Assembly (NCBI GenBank): GCA_019359035.1 | Contig: JAHHIC010000036.1 | Coordinates: forward strand, 1 to 64,000 | DNA: 64,000 nt | From: Scytonematopsis contorta HA4267-MV1 | GTDB taxonomy: Bacteria; Cyanobacteriota; Cyanobacteriia; Cyanobacteriales; Nostocaceae | Direction of reading: 5' to 3' | In this document: positions 9,479-18,611 of the stretch, one piece after another | How positions within the stretch are numbered: the first letter of the stretch is position 1 | Layout of the letters: every line of letters starts with the position of its first letter | Translations under genes and position numbers: made by a program | The notes under the pieces: model-generated | Seen by the model: only the letters and a program-made list of their open reading frames with translations | Databases searched by the model: none | Told to the model about the DNA's origin: nothing

Positions 9479-10201
9479 GTGGTTCCCGGACGAAATAAAG
9501 TGGTTAATTATACTTTTGATGAGGAATATCCTGTTCCAGATAAGCTAGAGTTCATGAATCAATTTAAGCCAGTGGATTTATCGCACAAACCCTTGCATCC
9601 TTCTGTTACAAGCGTAACAAAAAGGTTAATTGATATCATTGGTGCGATTACGGGATTAATAATCACAGGCATCGTCGCGATTCTGGTGGCGATAGCGACT
9701 ATGATTAATGATTCTGGTCCGATATTTTACAGTCAAATTCGCTGTGGTTTGAACGGAAAAACTTTCCGAATGTGGAAATTTCGTTCGATGGTTGTCGGGG
9801 CTGATAAGCTGAAGCATTTAGTTGAGAATGAGGCTACTGGACCGATTCACAAAGCAAAAGAAGACCCGCGTATTACCCCTATAGGGAAAATATTGCGGCG
9901 CACTAGTTTGGATGAATTACCTCAGTTTTGGAACGTATTAATCGGGGACATGAGTTTGGTTGGTACTCGTCCACCTACCTTGGATGAAGTAAGTCAATAC
10001 CAACCACATCATTGGGAAAGATTACGAGTAAAACCGGGCATTACTGGAGAATGGCAGGCTAATGGTCGTTCTTCTATTAAAGACTTTGAAGTTATCGTCA
10101 GTATGGATGTAGATTACCAGCACAAATGGTCAGTGCTTTACGATATTAAATTGATTGGCAAAACGATTGGGGAAGTATTACTCAGAAAAGATGCTTACTG
10201 A
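9479..10201 (+). CDS. Short polyprenyl-phosphate sugar-1-phosphate transferase (PGT)
   Basis: Bacterial sugar transferase (PF02397, WcaJ/WbaP catalytic core) that moves a sugar-1-phosphate from a nucleotide sugar onto undecaprenyl phosphate. The 240-residue protein has one membrane-embedded helix (residues about 57-80, DIIGAITGLIITGIVAI) and then only the catalytic core: MWKFRSMV, DPRITPIGK, the catalytic Asp-Glu in SLDELPQFWNV, and KPGITGEWQANGR. It lacks the multi-TM N-terminal half of WbaP-like enzymes. The usual VGPRP is VGTRPPTLDEV here, a variant I associate with a cyanobacterial subgroup. The annotated start is GTG at 9479; ATG at 9554 is an alternative. It stands alone. Confidence 0.9.
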   Translation: MVPGRNKVVNYTFDEEYPVPDKLEFMNQFKPVDLSHKPLHPSVTSVTKRLIDIIGAITGLIITGIVAILVAIATMINDSGPIFYSQIRCGLNGKTFRMWKFRSMVVGADKLKHLVENEATGPIHKAKEDPRITPIGKILRRTSLDELPQFWNVLIGDMSLVGTRPPTLDEVSQYQPHHWERLRVKPGITGEWQANGRSSIKDFEVIVSMDVDYQHKWSVLYDIKLIGKTIGEVLLRKDAY

Positions 10202-10299
10202 GTTATAATTCATCTTCCGCGTGCATCTGCTTAATTTAATAGAGTTTTGGATTTTGTACGTGCAGCGTTCCCGCAAAGTATTTTGACTTTTGAAATTGT

Positions 10300-11145
10300 T
10301 TACCCTTTGACTGCACTACCAGTATCTGTTGATATAATGTAGCGTTGCAGAAATATAAATAACAATAAAACTGGAATAATTGAAATTACTGAACCAGCAG
10401 CAATTAAGCGCCAATTACCGCCAAAAGTTCCTGCTAATTTCGCAACTCCTAGAGGTAAAGTATACAAATTTTCGTCTTGAATGACAATTAAAGGCCATAA
10501 AAAATCACTCCAAGAGCCGATAAAGACGAAAATTGCTAAAGTTGCTAATGCTGGACGAATAGCCGGTAACATTACATTCCACCATAAGCCTAATTCGGAA
10601 CAGCCATCCATACGAGCGGCTTCTTCTAATTCTTTCGGAACTCCCATAAAAGCTTGTCGTAATAAAAAAATGCCAAAGGCTGAAGCTAAACTGGGAAAAA
10701 TCACACCAAAATAATTATTTCTTAAAAAACCTAATTGCACTATCAAAATATAAAGAGGAATCATCACGATTTGGAAAGGAATCATAATCGTGGAGACAAT
10801 CGCAGTAAAAATCCAGTTGCGTCCGGGAAACGACAATCTTGCTAGGGGATAAGCAGCTAAAGAGCAAAAAATTAGATTTAAGGCAACAGTCAGTACAGCT
10901 ATCAAGGTACTATTTAGCAGATATTGTGCTAGAGGGATAGTATTCCAAACCTCTACAAAATTTTCAAAAGTCGGTGAAGCGGGTAATAATTGGGGTGGTG
11001 ATTGAAAGATATTTTCTGCTTGAGATTTTAATGCTGTGCTTAATAACCACAGTAAAGGGAAAAGTGTAACCACCGAAGAAACGCCTAACAGCCCATATAT
11101 CCCTATAATTTTTATTGGTGAATCGTGCTTAGCTTGATTTGTCAT
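10300..11145 (-). CDS. Sugar ABC transporter permease (MalG/UgpE type)
   Basis: Inner-membrane permease of a binding-protein-dependent carbohydrate importer. The 281 residues form about six hydrophobic segments, and the cytoplasmic EAA loop that docks on the ATPase is clear (EAARMDGCSELGLWWNVMLP). The C-terminal ending FLQRYIISTDTGSAVKG is typical of MalG-like permeases. No binding protein, second permease or ATPase gene is nearby, so it must work with components coded elsewhere, which is common in cyanobacteria. It lies 18 bp downstream of the formyl-THF cyclo-ligase gene on the same strand and may be co-transcribed. The substrate cannot be told. Confidence 0.9.
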   Translation of the reverse strand: MTNQAKHDSPIKIIGIYGLLGVSSVVTLFPLLWLLSTALKSQAENIFQSPPQLLPASPTFENFVEVWNTIPLAQYLLNSTLIAVLTVALNLIFCSLAAYPLARLSFPGRNWIFTAIVSTIMIPFQIVMIPLYILIVQLGFLRNNYFGVIFPSLASAFGIFLLRQAFMGVPKELEEAARMDGCSELGLWWNVMLPAIRPALATLAIFVFIGSWSDFLWPLIVIQDENLYTLPLGVAKLAGTFGGNWRLIAAGSVISIIPVLLLFIFLQRYIISTDTGSAVKG

Positions 11146-11163
11146 ACTTTAATTTGCGATATT

Positions 11164-11724
11164 TCAAATACTTTTTTCACAAAATAAACCATTTTCCGTA
11201 CAAACAGCTTGTAGAGGTTTATCCCAAGGTTCAAACGGTAATTCTGTCATATAAGCAAAATCGAACACAATGCCGATAGTATACTTTTTTTCCCATTCAG
11301 GAGAACTTAGCAAGCGGTCGTAATACCCCCCACCGTAACCCAAACGATATCCTTGGAAGTCGCAAGCAACACAAGGAATAAGAATTAAATCAACTTCTTC
11401 CGCTTGCATGACTGACGCACAGGAATTTGGTTCTAAGATACCATAAGCCCCAGTTGTAAGAGTGTCGTTTTGTTGATAGCGATGCCAAATAAGTGATTTT
11501 CCGACACAACGGGGTAGTCCCCATTGATATTTTGTGTTGGCAAACAAGGGGTTAATATCAGGTTCGGAGCGAAAGCTGAAATACCCTAGAACTGTTTTTG
11601 CTTGCTTCAACTGAGGTGAATTTAACAAGTGGGAACAAATACGCGAGCTTTTTTGTTCCCACTCGGAAAGAGTGATAGATTTACGGGTTTCTAAAAGATG
11701 ACGACGAAGTTGGGTTTTGTCCAC
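11164..11724 (-). CDS. fau: 5-formyltetrahydrofolate cyclo-ligase
   Basis: Converts 5-formyl-THF to 5,10-methenyl-THF with ATP, recycling an inhibitory folate in the cytoplasm. The 186-residue size is standard. The family signature GYGGGYYDRLL lies near residues 127-137, preceded by LILIPCVACDFQGYRLG. The N-terminus DKTQLRRHLLETRKSI is the usual helical start. The start is GTG at 11724; immediately upstream the inverted REP-like unit (11733-11749) begins, leaving almost no room for a normal leader. It probably forms a two-gene unit with the ABC permease. Confidence 0.93.
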   Translation of the reverse strand: MDKTQLRRHLLETRKSITLSEWEQKSSRICSHLLNSPQLKQAKTVLGYFSFRSEPDINPLFANTKYQWGLPRCVGKSLIWHRYQQNDTLTTGAYGILEPNSCASVMQAEEVDLILIPCVACDFQGYRLGYGGGYYDRLLSSPEWEKKYTIGIVFDFAYMTELPFEPWDKPLQAVCTENGLFCEKSI

Positions 11725-11732
11725 GACGTAGT

Positions 11733-12103
11733 GCGAGCATCTTGCTCGCTAGTTGTAAAAAAAAACGTATTTGATTCCTGAAAGCGAGCAAGATGCTCGT
11801 ACCTGATTTGTGAAAGCGAGCAAGATGCTCGCACTACATTTGTGAAAGCGAGCAAGATGCTCGCACTACATTTGTGAAAACTACATTTTTGAAAGCGAGC
11901 AAGATGCTCGCACTACATTTGTGAAAGCGAGCAAGATGCTCGCACTACATTTGTGAAAGCGAGCAAGATGCTCGCACTACATTTGTGAAAGCGAGCAAGA
12001 TGCTCGCACTACATTTTTGAAAGCGAGCAAGATGCTCGCACTACATTTGTGAAAGCGAGCAAGATGCTCGCACTACATTTTTGAAAGCGAGCAAGATGCT
12101 CGC
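11733..12103. repeat. REP-like hairpin array, ten direct 32-bp units plus one inverted
   Basis: Each unit carries a perfect 7-bp stem with a 3-nt loop (GCGAGCA-AGA-TGCTCGC) followed by ACTAC. Stems start at 11784, 11816, 11848, 11895, 11927, 11959, 11991, 12023, 12055 and 12087, a 32-bp period broken once by 47 bp. One inverted unit is at 11733-11749. Read on the minus strand each unit is GTAG-T-hairpin, matching the GTAG head of REP elements. The linkers are near-identical (TTTGTGAAA or TTTTTGAAA), so this is not CRISPR. It fills the space between higA and the cyclo-ligase gene. Confidence 0.9.
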
Positions 12104-12121
12104 ACTACAAGCTATAAAAAT

Positions 12122-12442
12122 TTACGCTATCTCCTCTTGAATTTGATGTTGGAAAGTTGAAATTGTATCCAAAATATTTTCTTCTTCTTTCAGCACGTGA
12201 TACAAATCTAAATTTTGTTGTAAGTTGAGCCAGAACTGTGAACTGTTTCCAAAGAATTTAGAGAGACGTAAAGCGGTGCTTGGTGTTATACCACGTTTCC
12301 CGTTTACTAACTCATTAATTCGCTGGAAGGGAACATGAATTGCTTGAGCAAGTTCAGTTTGTGATATTTCCATCGGCTCTAAGAAGTCTTTAAATAATAT
12401 TTCTCCTGGGTGAGTGGGAGGACGTTTCTTCGGAATTCTCAT
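12122..12442 (-). CDS. higA: HigA-family antitoxin
   Basis: The 106-residue protein has the HigA/VapI opening HPGEILFKDFLEPMEISQTELA followed by a helix-turn-helix (TELAQAIHVPFQRINELVNGKRGIT, residues about 29-53) and the family tail FWLNLQQNLDLY. Antitoxins of this family bind HigB and, as the complex, repress their own promoter. It follows higB by 10 bp, the usual toxin-first order. Its stop abuts the REP-like array. Confidence 0.95.
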   Translation of the reverse strand: MRIPKKRPPTHPGEILFKDFLEPMEISQTELAQAIHVPFQRINELVNGKRGITPSTALRLSKFFGNSSQFWLNLQQNLDLYHVLKEEENILDTISTFQHQIQEEIA

Positions 12443-12452
12443 AAAAACCTCG

Positions 12453-12749
12453 TTAATTATGGTAATCAGCTATTTCAACTTCTGAGGGACCTTCTTCCGT
12501 CCAGCTAAAGCAAATTCGATATTGGTCATTAATCCTAATGCTGTAGTCACCCTTTCTATCTCCTTTTAGCGCTTTTAACCTATTACCTGGTGGTATTCGC
12601 ATATCATCCAAGGAAGTTGCGGCATTCAATTGGTCTAATTTTCTTTGTGCAACTTCCCAGAGTTCTACAGGACATCTGTTTCGAGCGTTTTTTGAATCAT
12701 TCCCATCAAAAACGTCTTCAGTTTCTTTGTCTTTGAATGATATTATCAT
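12453..12749 (-). CDS. higB: HigB-family toxin (RelE superfamily mRNase)
   Basis: The 98-residue product from ATG 12749 matches HigB: it begins MIISFKDKETEDVF, has the conserved RLKALKGDRKGDYSIRIND and QYRICFSW strands and ends VEIADYHN. HigB toxins cleave mRNA on the ribosome when antitoxin is lost. The frame is open to 12782, but the upstream codons overlap the heptamer repeats at 12751-12790 and are not family-like, so the internal ATG was preferred. All hallmark residues seem present, so the toxin is probably active. Confidence 0.93.
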   Translation of the reverse strand: MIISFKDKETEDVFDGNDSKNARNRCPVELWEVAQRKLDQLNAATSLDDMRIPPGNRLKALKGDRKGDYSIRINDQYRICFSWTEEGPSEVEIADYHN

Positions 12750-12750
12750 A

Positions 12751-12790
12751 GTAGCACAATAGCATGGGTATCGTGATAGCACGATAGCAC
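12751..12790. promoter_or_regulatory. Candidate HigBA operator: four ATAGCAC-like repeats
   Basis: Directly upstream of higB lie GTAGCAC (12751), ATAGCAT (12759), ATAGCAC (12776) and ATAGCAC (12784). They form two pairs, each with 8-bp start-to-start spacing and 25 bp between pairs. Paired sites at the promoter fit autoregulation by a HigA dimer, but the assignment is inference. Confidence 0.4.
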
Positions 12791-12883
12791 CTATACTATG
12801 CTAAAAACACCACGCTAAAAAAATATCTTAATATGATTATTCCTAGTAACAAAAAACTCAACCCAACATACTTAGTAAAAATA

Positions 12884-12927
12884 GTAGCCCCCTCCCCGTT
12901 ACGGGGAGGGGGTTGGGAGTGGGGTTT
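12884..12927. repeat. GC-rich palindromic repeat (CCCCCTCCCCG)
   Basis: GTAG is followed by a near-perfect 11-12 bp hairpin (arms 12888-12899 and 12901-12912) and then GTTGGGAGTGGGGTTT. A diverged inverted copy lies at 18612-18656. It sits 3' of the fcl stop and could help end that transcript. Confidence 0.85.
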
Positions 12928-12943
12928 CCGGTGTCGGTACGAG

Positions 12944-13912
12944 TTACGCAGCGTGCTGACGATACCACTCGATGGTATTCTTCAACCCTTGTTTAAAGTC
13001 CACTTGCGCGGTAAAACCAAAAGCTTGCTTTGCACGCTCAGTATCTAAACAACGACGTGGTTGTCCGTTTGGTTGTTCGGTTTGCCAAACTATTTCCCCA
13101 TCGTATTCCATCAGTTCGCAAATAAGATTAATCAAATCGCGAATAGAAATTTCATAGCCTGTGCCCAAATTAACTGGTTCAGAATCAGCATAAAGTTGAG
13201 TACCCATGACAATACCACGCGCAGCATCTTCAGAATAAAGAAACTCGCGGGTAGGACTTCCATCTCCCCAAACGGGAATTTCTTTCTGTCCTTGAACTTG
13301 GGCTTCATGAACTTTACGGATTAACGCTGGGATAACGTGGGAGCTTCTAGTATCAAAGTTATCTTCAGGTCCATATAAATTTACAGGGAGCAAATAAATA
13401 CCATCAAAGCCATACTGTTGGCGATAAGCTTGCAGCTGAACTAAAAGAGCTTTTTTTGCAACACCATAGGGAGCATTTGTCTCCTCAGGGTAGCCATTCC
13501 AGATATCATCTTCTTTGAATGGCACTGGGGTAAATTTAGGATAAGCGCAAATAGTCCCAACACAGACGAATTTTTCTACCTCAGCTTGATAGGCTGCATG
13601 AATTAACTGAGTTCCCATCATCAAGTTGTCATAAAACAACTCAGCGGGTTTTTCGCGGTTGAGACCAATACCACCAACATGAGCAGCTAGGTGGATAACA
13701 ATATCTTGTTGGTCAACTGCACGTTTGCAGTTTTCCATAGAACGTAAGTCGCAATCACGGGAACGTGTTACGCTTATTTTCTCGGCGTTAGCTCCAGCTT
13801 TACACAGCTGGTCGATTACCTGACGACCCAGGAAACCTGCTCCACCAGTTACTAAAATACGTTTGTTGCTTAATTCTAAGGCGGTCATATTTTTATCCGC
13901 TTTGGTTGACAT
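12944..13912 (-). CDS. fcl: GDP-L-fucose synthase
   Basis: Epimerises and reduces GDP-4-keto-6-deoxymannose to GDP-L-fucose with NADPH, the second step after Gmd. This is an extended-SDR protein of 322 residues with Rossmann loop [11 protein letters not shown] near residue 19-29, [11 protein letters not shown], the [14 protein letters not shown] segment and the catalytic Tyr-Lys pair in YGVAKKA. The start ATG overlaps the gmd stop by one base (TAATG), giving tight translational coupling. A second ATG at 13888 ([13 protein letters not shown]) aligns better with the start I remember for cyanobacterial homologues and may be the true one. It presumably supplies fucose to glycosyltransferases of the neighbouring clusters. 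Confidence 0.95.
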   Translation of the reverse strand: MSTKADKNMTALELSNKRILVTGGAGFLGRQVIDQLCKAGANAEKISVTRSRDCDLRSMENCKRAVDQQDIVIHLAAHVGGIGLNREKPAELFYDNLMMGTQLIHAAYQAEVEKFVCVGTICAYPKFTPVPFKEDDIWNGYPEETNAPYGVAKKALLVQLQAYRQQYGFDGIYLLPVNLYGPEDNFDTRSSHVIPALIRKVHEAQVQGQKEIPVWGDGSPTREFLYSEDAARGIVMGTQLYADSEPVNLGTGYEISIRDLINLICELMEYDGEIVWQTEQPNGQPRRCLDTERAKQAFGFTAQVDFKQGLKNTIEWYRQHAA

Positions 13913-14991
13913 TAGAAATGTAGCACTCCTAACTCTTGGCGAACCGTAGCAGTATCACGGGGAAAGTTAGCACCGTTACCGTTTGGTGAGGTGATACCTT
14001 CTGCTTGTAAGTCCGCTTCTACCATTAACGAAACCAGTTCATCAAAAGTTACCGAAGGTTTCCAGCCCAATTTTTCATTGGCTTTAGCTGGGTCTCCAAT
14101 CAACAAATCTACTTCCGCTGGTCTTAAGTAACGAGGGTCAAATTCTACGTAATCTTGCCAGTTTTTGTTTACATAACTAAATGCTTTTTCCAAAAACTCA
14201 CTTACAGTGTGGGTTTCACCGGTTGCAATTACGTAATCGTCTGCCTCTTGTTGCTGCAACATCATCCACATGGCTCGTACGTAATCCTTAGCATAACCCC
14301 AGTCACGCTTGGAATCCAGATTACCCATGTAAAGTTTTTTCTGTTTTCCAGCAACAATCCGAGCAACGGCTCTGGTAATTTTGCGGGTCACAAAAGTTTC
14401 ACCACGTCTAGGAGATTCGTGGTTAAATAAAATACCGTTACAAGCGAACAAGCCGTAGGATTCGCGGTAATTTACTGTTTGCCAATGAGCGTAAACTTTT
14501 GCACAAGCGTAAGGGCTGCGGGGATAAAATGGTGTATCTTCTTTCTGGGGTACTGCTTGTACTAAACCAAACATTTCAGAAGAACCAGCTTGATAAAAAC
14601 GTACTTCGTTACTGGTACGTTGCTGGTAATCGCGGATTGCTTCCAACAAGCGTAGAGTTCCCATACCTACGGAATCTACAGTGTACTCAGGAGAGTCAAA
14701 ACTTACCCGTACATGAGATTGAGCACCGAGGTTATAAATTTCTGCTGGCTCAATTTCTTCTATAATACGGCGTAAGGTTGTACCATCGGTTAAATCGCCG
14801 TAATGAAGAAACAAACGTACTCCCTCTTTGTGAGGGTCTTCGTACATATGGTCGATGCGGTCAGTGTTAAAAGTTGAGGTACGACGGATAATACCGTGAA
14901 CTTCGTAGCCTTTTTCTATTAAAAACTCACTCAAGTACGAACCATCTTGACCTGTAATACCAGTAATCAAGGCTCGTTTTTTCTGCGTCAT
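13912..14991 (-). CDS. gmd: GDP-mannose 4,6-dehydratase
   Basis: Converts GDP-D-mannose to GDP-4-keto-6-deoxy-D-mannose using bound NADP. The 359-residue SDR protein starts [18 protein letters not shown] (NADP loop), then [26 protein letters not shown] (catalytic Ser), [15 protein letters not shown] (Tyr-xxx-Lys) and [20 protein letters not shown]. All catalytic elements are intact. The first gene of a gmd-fcl pair, it is transcribed from the spacer 14992-15294. Its product may also feed rhamnose or other 6-deoxyhexose branches. Confidence 0.97.
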   Translation of the reverse strand: MTQKKRALITGITGQDGSYLSEFLIEKGYEVHGIIRRTSTFNTDRIDHMYEDPHKEGVRLFLHYGDLTDGTTLRRIIEEIEPAEIYNLGAQSHVRVSFDSPEYTVDSVGMGTLRLLEAIRDYQQRTSNEVRFYQAGSSEMFGLVQAVPQKEDTPFYPRSPYACAKVYAHWQTVNYRESYGLFACNGILFNHESPRRGETFVTRKITRAVARIVAGKQKKLYMGNLDSKRDWGYAKDYVRAMWMMLQQQEADDYVIATGETHTVSEFLEKAFSYVNKNWQDYVEFDPRYLRPAEVDLLIGDPAKANEKLGWKPSVTFDELVSLMVEADLQAEGITSPNGNGANFPRDTATVRQELGVLHF

Positions 14992-15294
14992 TTTTTAATT
15001 GTCCTCTTTTTCTGTAATGAAATGGTCAGATTCAACCTGTACAAGCTAGCAATTAATTACTTTTTTTCCCAATGGGAAACCTACTAGCTTGAATTCACAC
15101 AGGATTATACTTATTCCGTAAAATTACCGAAAATATGTTTATTTGACCCACTCTACCTTTACTTACTTTTTACTAGATATCACTATAATTTTAAAAAATT
15201 TACGTAAACTTTAATTACTCTGTTGTTTTTGTAACAAGCTAGACATTGACAATTAAGGAAGAAGGAAATTTTCCTTCCCCCTAGATTTACGGTA
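14992..15294. other. 303-bp intergenic region upstream of gmd
   Basis: AT-rich spacer that should hold the gmd promoter. The only structure seen is a small palindrome, TTTCCC-AAT-GGGAAA, at 15065-15079 about 75 bp upstream of the gmd start, a possible operator. No coding signal was seen. Confidence 0.5.
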
Positions 15295-16161
15295 TCAGTA
15301 AGCACCGTTGTCTTTAGGTATAATTACAACTCCAATAGTTTTAATAATTATCCATAAATCGAGCCAAAAATTCCTGAATTTGACATAATGCAGGTCAATT
15401 TGAATTCGTCTTGGGTAAGGAATGTCATTGCGTCCAGAAACTTGCCATAAGCCAGTAATTCCGGGTCGGATAGTCAAAACCTGTTCGATATGAGTACCAT
15501 ACTTTGGTAGCTCTTCTGGTACTAAGGGTCTGGGTCCGACGACACTCATGTCCCCGAGTAGGACATTTAAAAACTGTGGGAATTCATCTAAACTGGTAAT
15601 TCTTAAAAATCTACCAATTGTTGTAATTCTGGGGTCGTGTTTGAGCTTAAAATTGTCCTCAAATTCTTGTTGTAAATGAGGCTCCCGGGAAATGATTTGC
15701 GCCAGCACTTCGTCAGCGTTGGTAACCATAGTGCGGAATTTTATACAATTAAACAGCTTATAGTTTTTACCGACTCGTTGCTGAACGTAAAAAACTGGAC
15801 CTTTGGAACTACAAGCTACAAGCATTGCTAGAAGCAAGTAGACAGGAGAAAACAAAATAAGTACCAATAGCGAAAACCCGATGTCGAACAATCGCTTAGC
15901 AAATTTAGCGTTTAAAGCTTCTTCGTACAAACCCTGAGGCTGTATCCGAGGCTTGTTTTTTTCTTGAGGGCACGGGAAGTAGTTAGGCTTCGTAACCTTA
16001 TAGTTTCCAGGGTCGCGGGAACGGCCGACGGAGGCTGACCTGGTTTCCTTCAATTTCGACGCTTCTTCTGGCTCGCTGGCGTTGTCGGGAAAATAATACC
16101 CTGTTCCAGGCGTTTGCCTTTGACGTCGCTTGCCGGAGAGAAATGAACTCTGGGCAGTCAT
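15295..16161 (-). CDS. Polyprenyl-phosphate sugar-1-phosphate transferase (PGT), WcaJ-like
   Basis: Loads the first sugar phosphate of an exopolysaccharide unit onto undecaprenyl phosphate. From ATG 16161 the protein has 288 residues: a polar, basic N-terminal stretch of about 85 residues without membrane helices, one hydrophobic helix (RLFDIGFSLLVLILFSPVYL) and the catalytic core with CIKFRTMV, DPRITTIGR, the Asp-Glu of SLDEFPQFLNV, VVGPRPLVPEEL and RPGITGLWQVSGR. AAGGAGT lies at 16165-16171, so of two adjacent ATGs (16164, 16161) the second has the better spacing. The frame is open to 16197. It follows a GT4 gene on the same strand. Confidence 0.92.
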   Translation of the reverse strand: MTAQSSFLSGKRRQRQTPGTGYYFPDNASEPEEASKLKETRSASVGRSRDPGNYKVTKPNYFPCPQEKNKPRIQPQGLYEEALNAKFAKRLFDIGFSLLVLILFSPVYLLLAMLVACSSKGPVFYVQQRVGKNYKLFNCIKFRTMVTNADEVLAQIISREPHLQQEFEDNFKLKHDPRITTIGRFLRITSLDEFPQFLNVLLGDMSVVGPRPLVPEELPKYGTHIEQVLTIRPGITGLWQVSGRNDIPYPRRIQIDLHYVKFRNFWLDLWIIIKTIGVVIIPKDNGAY

Positions 16162-16263
16162 CATACTCCTTAATATCCACACCACACATAGTCCCAATCT
16201 TAAAGCCAGACGAGGTGCTTCTGGGGTTTTATTTCCAAAAGCCCACTTTTGTTGACGAATAAA

Positions 16264-17427
16264 TCAATACTTAGTATCCTGGGGCAGTTCTTTTTCTTTG
16301 CAGCTATTTAGAAACTCTAAGTACTGTTCTGCAAAGACTTGTTTGCTAAATTGGGCAGCGTGTTGTCTTGCATACTCAGGATTAAATACATCCTGATACG
16401 CTTCAAATTTTTCTACCGCTTCCATCAAAGCAGCCTCTTGTTGCACCCTGAAAAATATACCTGTCCCTTTGTCGGATAGCAAAGTAATATCTCGTACTGT
16501 TTCTAATGCACCACCAGCGCCATAAGCTATTACTGGAGTCCCACAAGCTTGGGCTTCCACTAAAGCAATACCAAAATCTTCGACTGCGGCATATACGAAT
16601 GCTTTGGCGTTCATCATATATTTTTTTACCACATCGTCTGGTTGCCATCCCAGTATTTCTATATTAGAATTCGCTATTTCCTTGATTTTGCTCATCTCTG
16701 GTCCTGTGCCTATTACTACCAATCTTTTTTTCAGTTCGTTAAATGCCCTGACAATTAGAGATACTCCTTTATAGCTAACCAACCGGGAAACGACTAAATA
16801 AAAATCCTCTTTGTCAGAGGAAAATGGAAAAGCATCAACGTTTACTGGTGGGTAAATGACTGTTGCTTGCCGACGGTAGCACCGCCAAATACGTCGTGCT
16901 GTATGTTGGGAGTTTGCTATGAAGTAATCCACTCGATTGGCACTTAACACGTCCCATTGGCGCAAACGATGAAGTATATACCGCGTTGCCCATCCTGGTA
17001 CACCATTGCCCAGTTTACTTTCTCGCAGGTAATCGAAAGTTAAGTCCCATGCGTAGCGCATAGGACTATGGCAGTAGCATATATGTACCTGTTGGGGAGT
17101 TGTTAGCACAGCCTTGGCGACAGCATGAGATGAAGACAGTATTACATCGTACTGTCGCAAATCAAGTTGTTCAATTGCTAAGGGCATGAACGGCAAGTAT
17201 TTTTGTACTCCGTTTCTGGCTAAGGGAAAGTGCTGAAGAAATGTTGTACCAATTTTACGTTTGTATAAGTAACTGTCTTTGTTGCTGGATTCAAAATCGA
17301 TGAGGGCATATAAATCAGCATCAACATGGTTCAGAATTTCTTGGACAACAAGTTCCGAACCACCTGTCGCTAGTGGGGTTAGCCACTCATGAACCAAAGC
17401 ATGTTTTAAGGGTACAGTTAAGGACAC
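16264..17427 (-). CDS. Glycosyltransferase family 4
   Basis: GT-B fold glycosyltransferase of 387 residues using a retaining mechanism by family analogy. The N-terminal acceptor domain has ALVHEWLTPLATGGSE and CYCHSPMRYAWDLTFDYLR, a segment I associate with WbaZ-like mannosyltransferases of lipid-linked oligosaccharide assembly. The C-terminal donor domain has VSRLVSYKGVSLIV, VVIGTGPEM and the E-x7-E motif EDFGIALVEAQACGTPVIAYG. The start is GTG at 17427. It precedes a PGT gene on the same strand by about 100 bp, so the pair probably opens one polymer pathway together with GDP-sugars from gmd/fcl (inference). Confidence 0.9.
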   Translation of the reverse strand: MSLTVPLKHALVHEWLTPLATGGSELVVQEILNHVDADLYALIDFESSNKDSYLYKRKIGTTFLQHFPLARNGVQKYLPFMPLAIEQLDLRQYDVILSSSHAVAKAVLTTPQQVHICYCHSPMRYAWDLTFDYLRESKLGNGVPGWATRYILHRLRQWDVLSANRVDYFIANSQHTARRIWRCYRRQATVIYPPVNVDAFPFSSDKEDFYLVVSRLVSYKGVSLIVRAFNELKKRLVVIGTGPEMSKIKEIANSNIEILGWQPDDVVKKYMMNAKAFVYAAVEDFGIALVEAQACGTPVIAYGAGGALETVRDITLLSDKGTGIFFRVQQEAALMEAVEKFEAYQDVFNPEYARQHAAQFSKQVFAEQYLEFLNSCKEKELPQDTKY

Positions 17428-17602
17428 AGTTGACTAAAAGATGGGTAGTATACACAAAGGCAAGATTCAGAGGTTAGCTTAAAAGTTTCCTTTGGTTAGT
17501 TCTTCGTGATAGATAACGGTAAAGTAACCATTAATTTATCGTTTTTGCTAACCCGCTTTCCTGTTAACCTCTAATTAGATAGGAATTGGAAGTTGGGAAT
17601 TT

Positions 17603-18541
17603 ATGCGAATTCTAATCATGGGTGGTACACGCTTTATTGGTGTTTATCTGACTCAAATCCTTGCCCAAGCTGGACATGACGTGGTACTGTTCAACCGAGG
17701 TAATCGCCCCTCACCTGTGCAGGGTGTTGGACAAATCACGGGCGATCGCACTGATGCGACGCAGTTAAAGGAAAAATTATCATCATCCAAGTTTGATGCC
17801 ATTTTTGACAATAACGGTCGGGAACTTACTGATACTCAACCATTAGCGGAAATATTTCAAGCCTCTGTGCAACATTTTATATATATGAGTTCCGCTGGAG
17901 TATATCTAAAATCAGACCAAATGCCTCATATAGAAGGAGATGCTGTTGACCCAAAAAGTCGCCACAAGGGTAAAAATGATACCGAAGCTTTCCTCGTAGA
18001 AAAAGGCTTACCTTTTACCTCGATTAGGCCAACTTATATTTATGGGCCGCAAAACTATAACGACTTGGAAGCTTGGTTCTTTGACCGAATTGTGCGGGGA
18101 TTGCCAATTCCTATCCCTGGTAACGGGATGCATTTTACCCAGTTCGGTCATGTTAAGGATTTAGCTCAGTCTATGGCAAAGGTTTTGGGTAATAAACAGG
18201 CTGTGGGGCAAATTTATAATGTCTCTGGTGAGAGGTTTGTGACGTTCGATGGTTTAGCCCGTGCTTGTGCTGTTGCTGCTGGTAAATCTGCTGACGAAAT
18301 AAAAATTGTACATTACGACCCGAAAAAATTTGATTTCGGCAAACGTAAAGCCTTCCCTATGCGACTACAACATTTTTTTGCTTCTGTCAATAAAGCAATG
18401 AGGGAATTAGATTGGCAACCGGAGTATGATTTGGTCTCTGGGTTGAGGGACTCTTTTGAGAATGATTATATTGCTTCTGGACGGGATAAAAAGGATATTG
18501 ATTTTTCTTGTGATGAAGAAATATTAAAGGGTAATGGATAG
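17603..18541 (+). CDS. CSP41-like NAD-dependent epimerase/dehydratase
   Basis: Atypical SDR of 312 residues resembling chloroplast CSP41, an RNA-binding endonuclease-like protein. The Rossmann loop is MRILIMGGTRFIGVYL, later NNGRELTDTQP, FIYMSSAGVYLKSD and IRPTYIYGPQNYND. The classical Tyr-xxx-Lys catalytic pair is not obvious, as expected for CSP41-type members, so sugar-epimerase activity is doubtful. ATG at 17603 follows GGGAATTT. It is divergent from the GT4 gene and unlikely to belong to the polysaccharide pathway. In plants CSP41 stabilises chloroplast RNAs; the cyanobacterial role is less clear. Confidence 0.85.
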   Translation: MRILIMGGTRFIGVYLTQILAQAGHDVVLFNRGNRPSPVQGVGQITGDRTDATQLKEKLSSSKFDAIFDNNGRELTDTQPLAEIFQASVQHFIYMSSAGVYLKSDQMPHIEGDAVDPKSRHKGKNDTEAFLVEKGLPFTSIRPTYIYGPQNYNDLEAWFFDRIVRGLPIPIPGNGMHFTQFGHVKDLAQSMAKVLGNKQAVGQIYNVSGERFVTFDGLARACAVAAGKSADEIKIVHYDPKKFDFGKRKAFPMRLQHFFASVNKAMRELDWQPEYDLVSGLRDSFENDYIASGRDKKDIDFSCDEEILKGNG

Positions 18542-18611
18542 CAACCTCAATAGATATAATCTCCTAGTGGGAAACAAATATTAGCTAAAATATGGTCGCT
18601 TCTGCACCTGA

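Noticed and set aside
10300-11145. Complete sugar ABC transporter operon
   Set aside because: Only one permease gene is present; neighbours are cyclo-ligase and a PGT.
11784-12103. 32-bp periodic array with palindromic units suggesting CRISPR
   Set aside because: The sequence between hairpins is constant (ACTACATTTGTGAAA-like), so there are no spacers; it fits REP-like hairpins better.
14992-15294. tRNA or small RNA gene in the gmd upstream spacer
   Set aside because: No cloverleaf or strong hairpin beyond a 6-bp palindrome was found.
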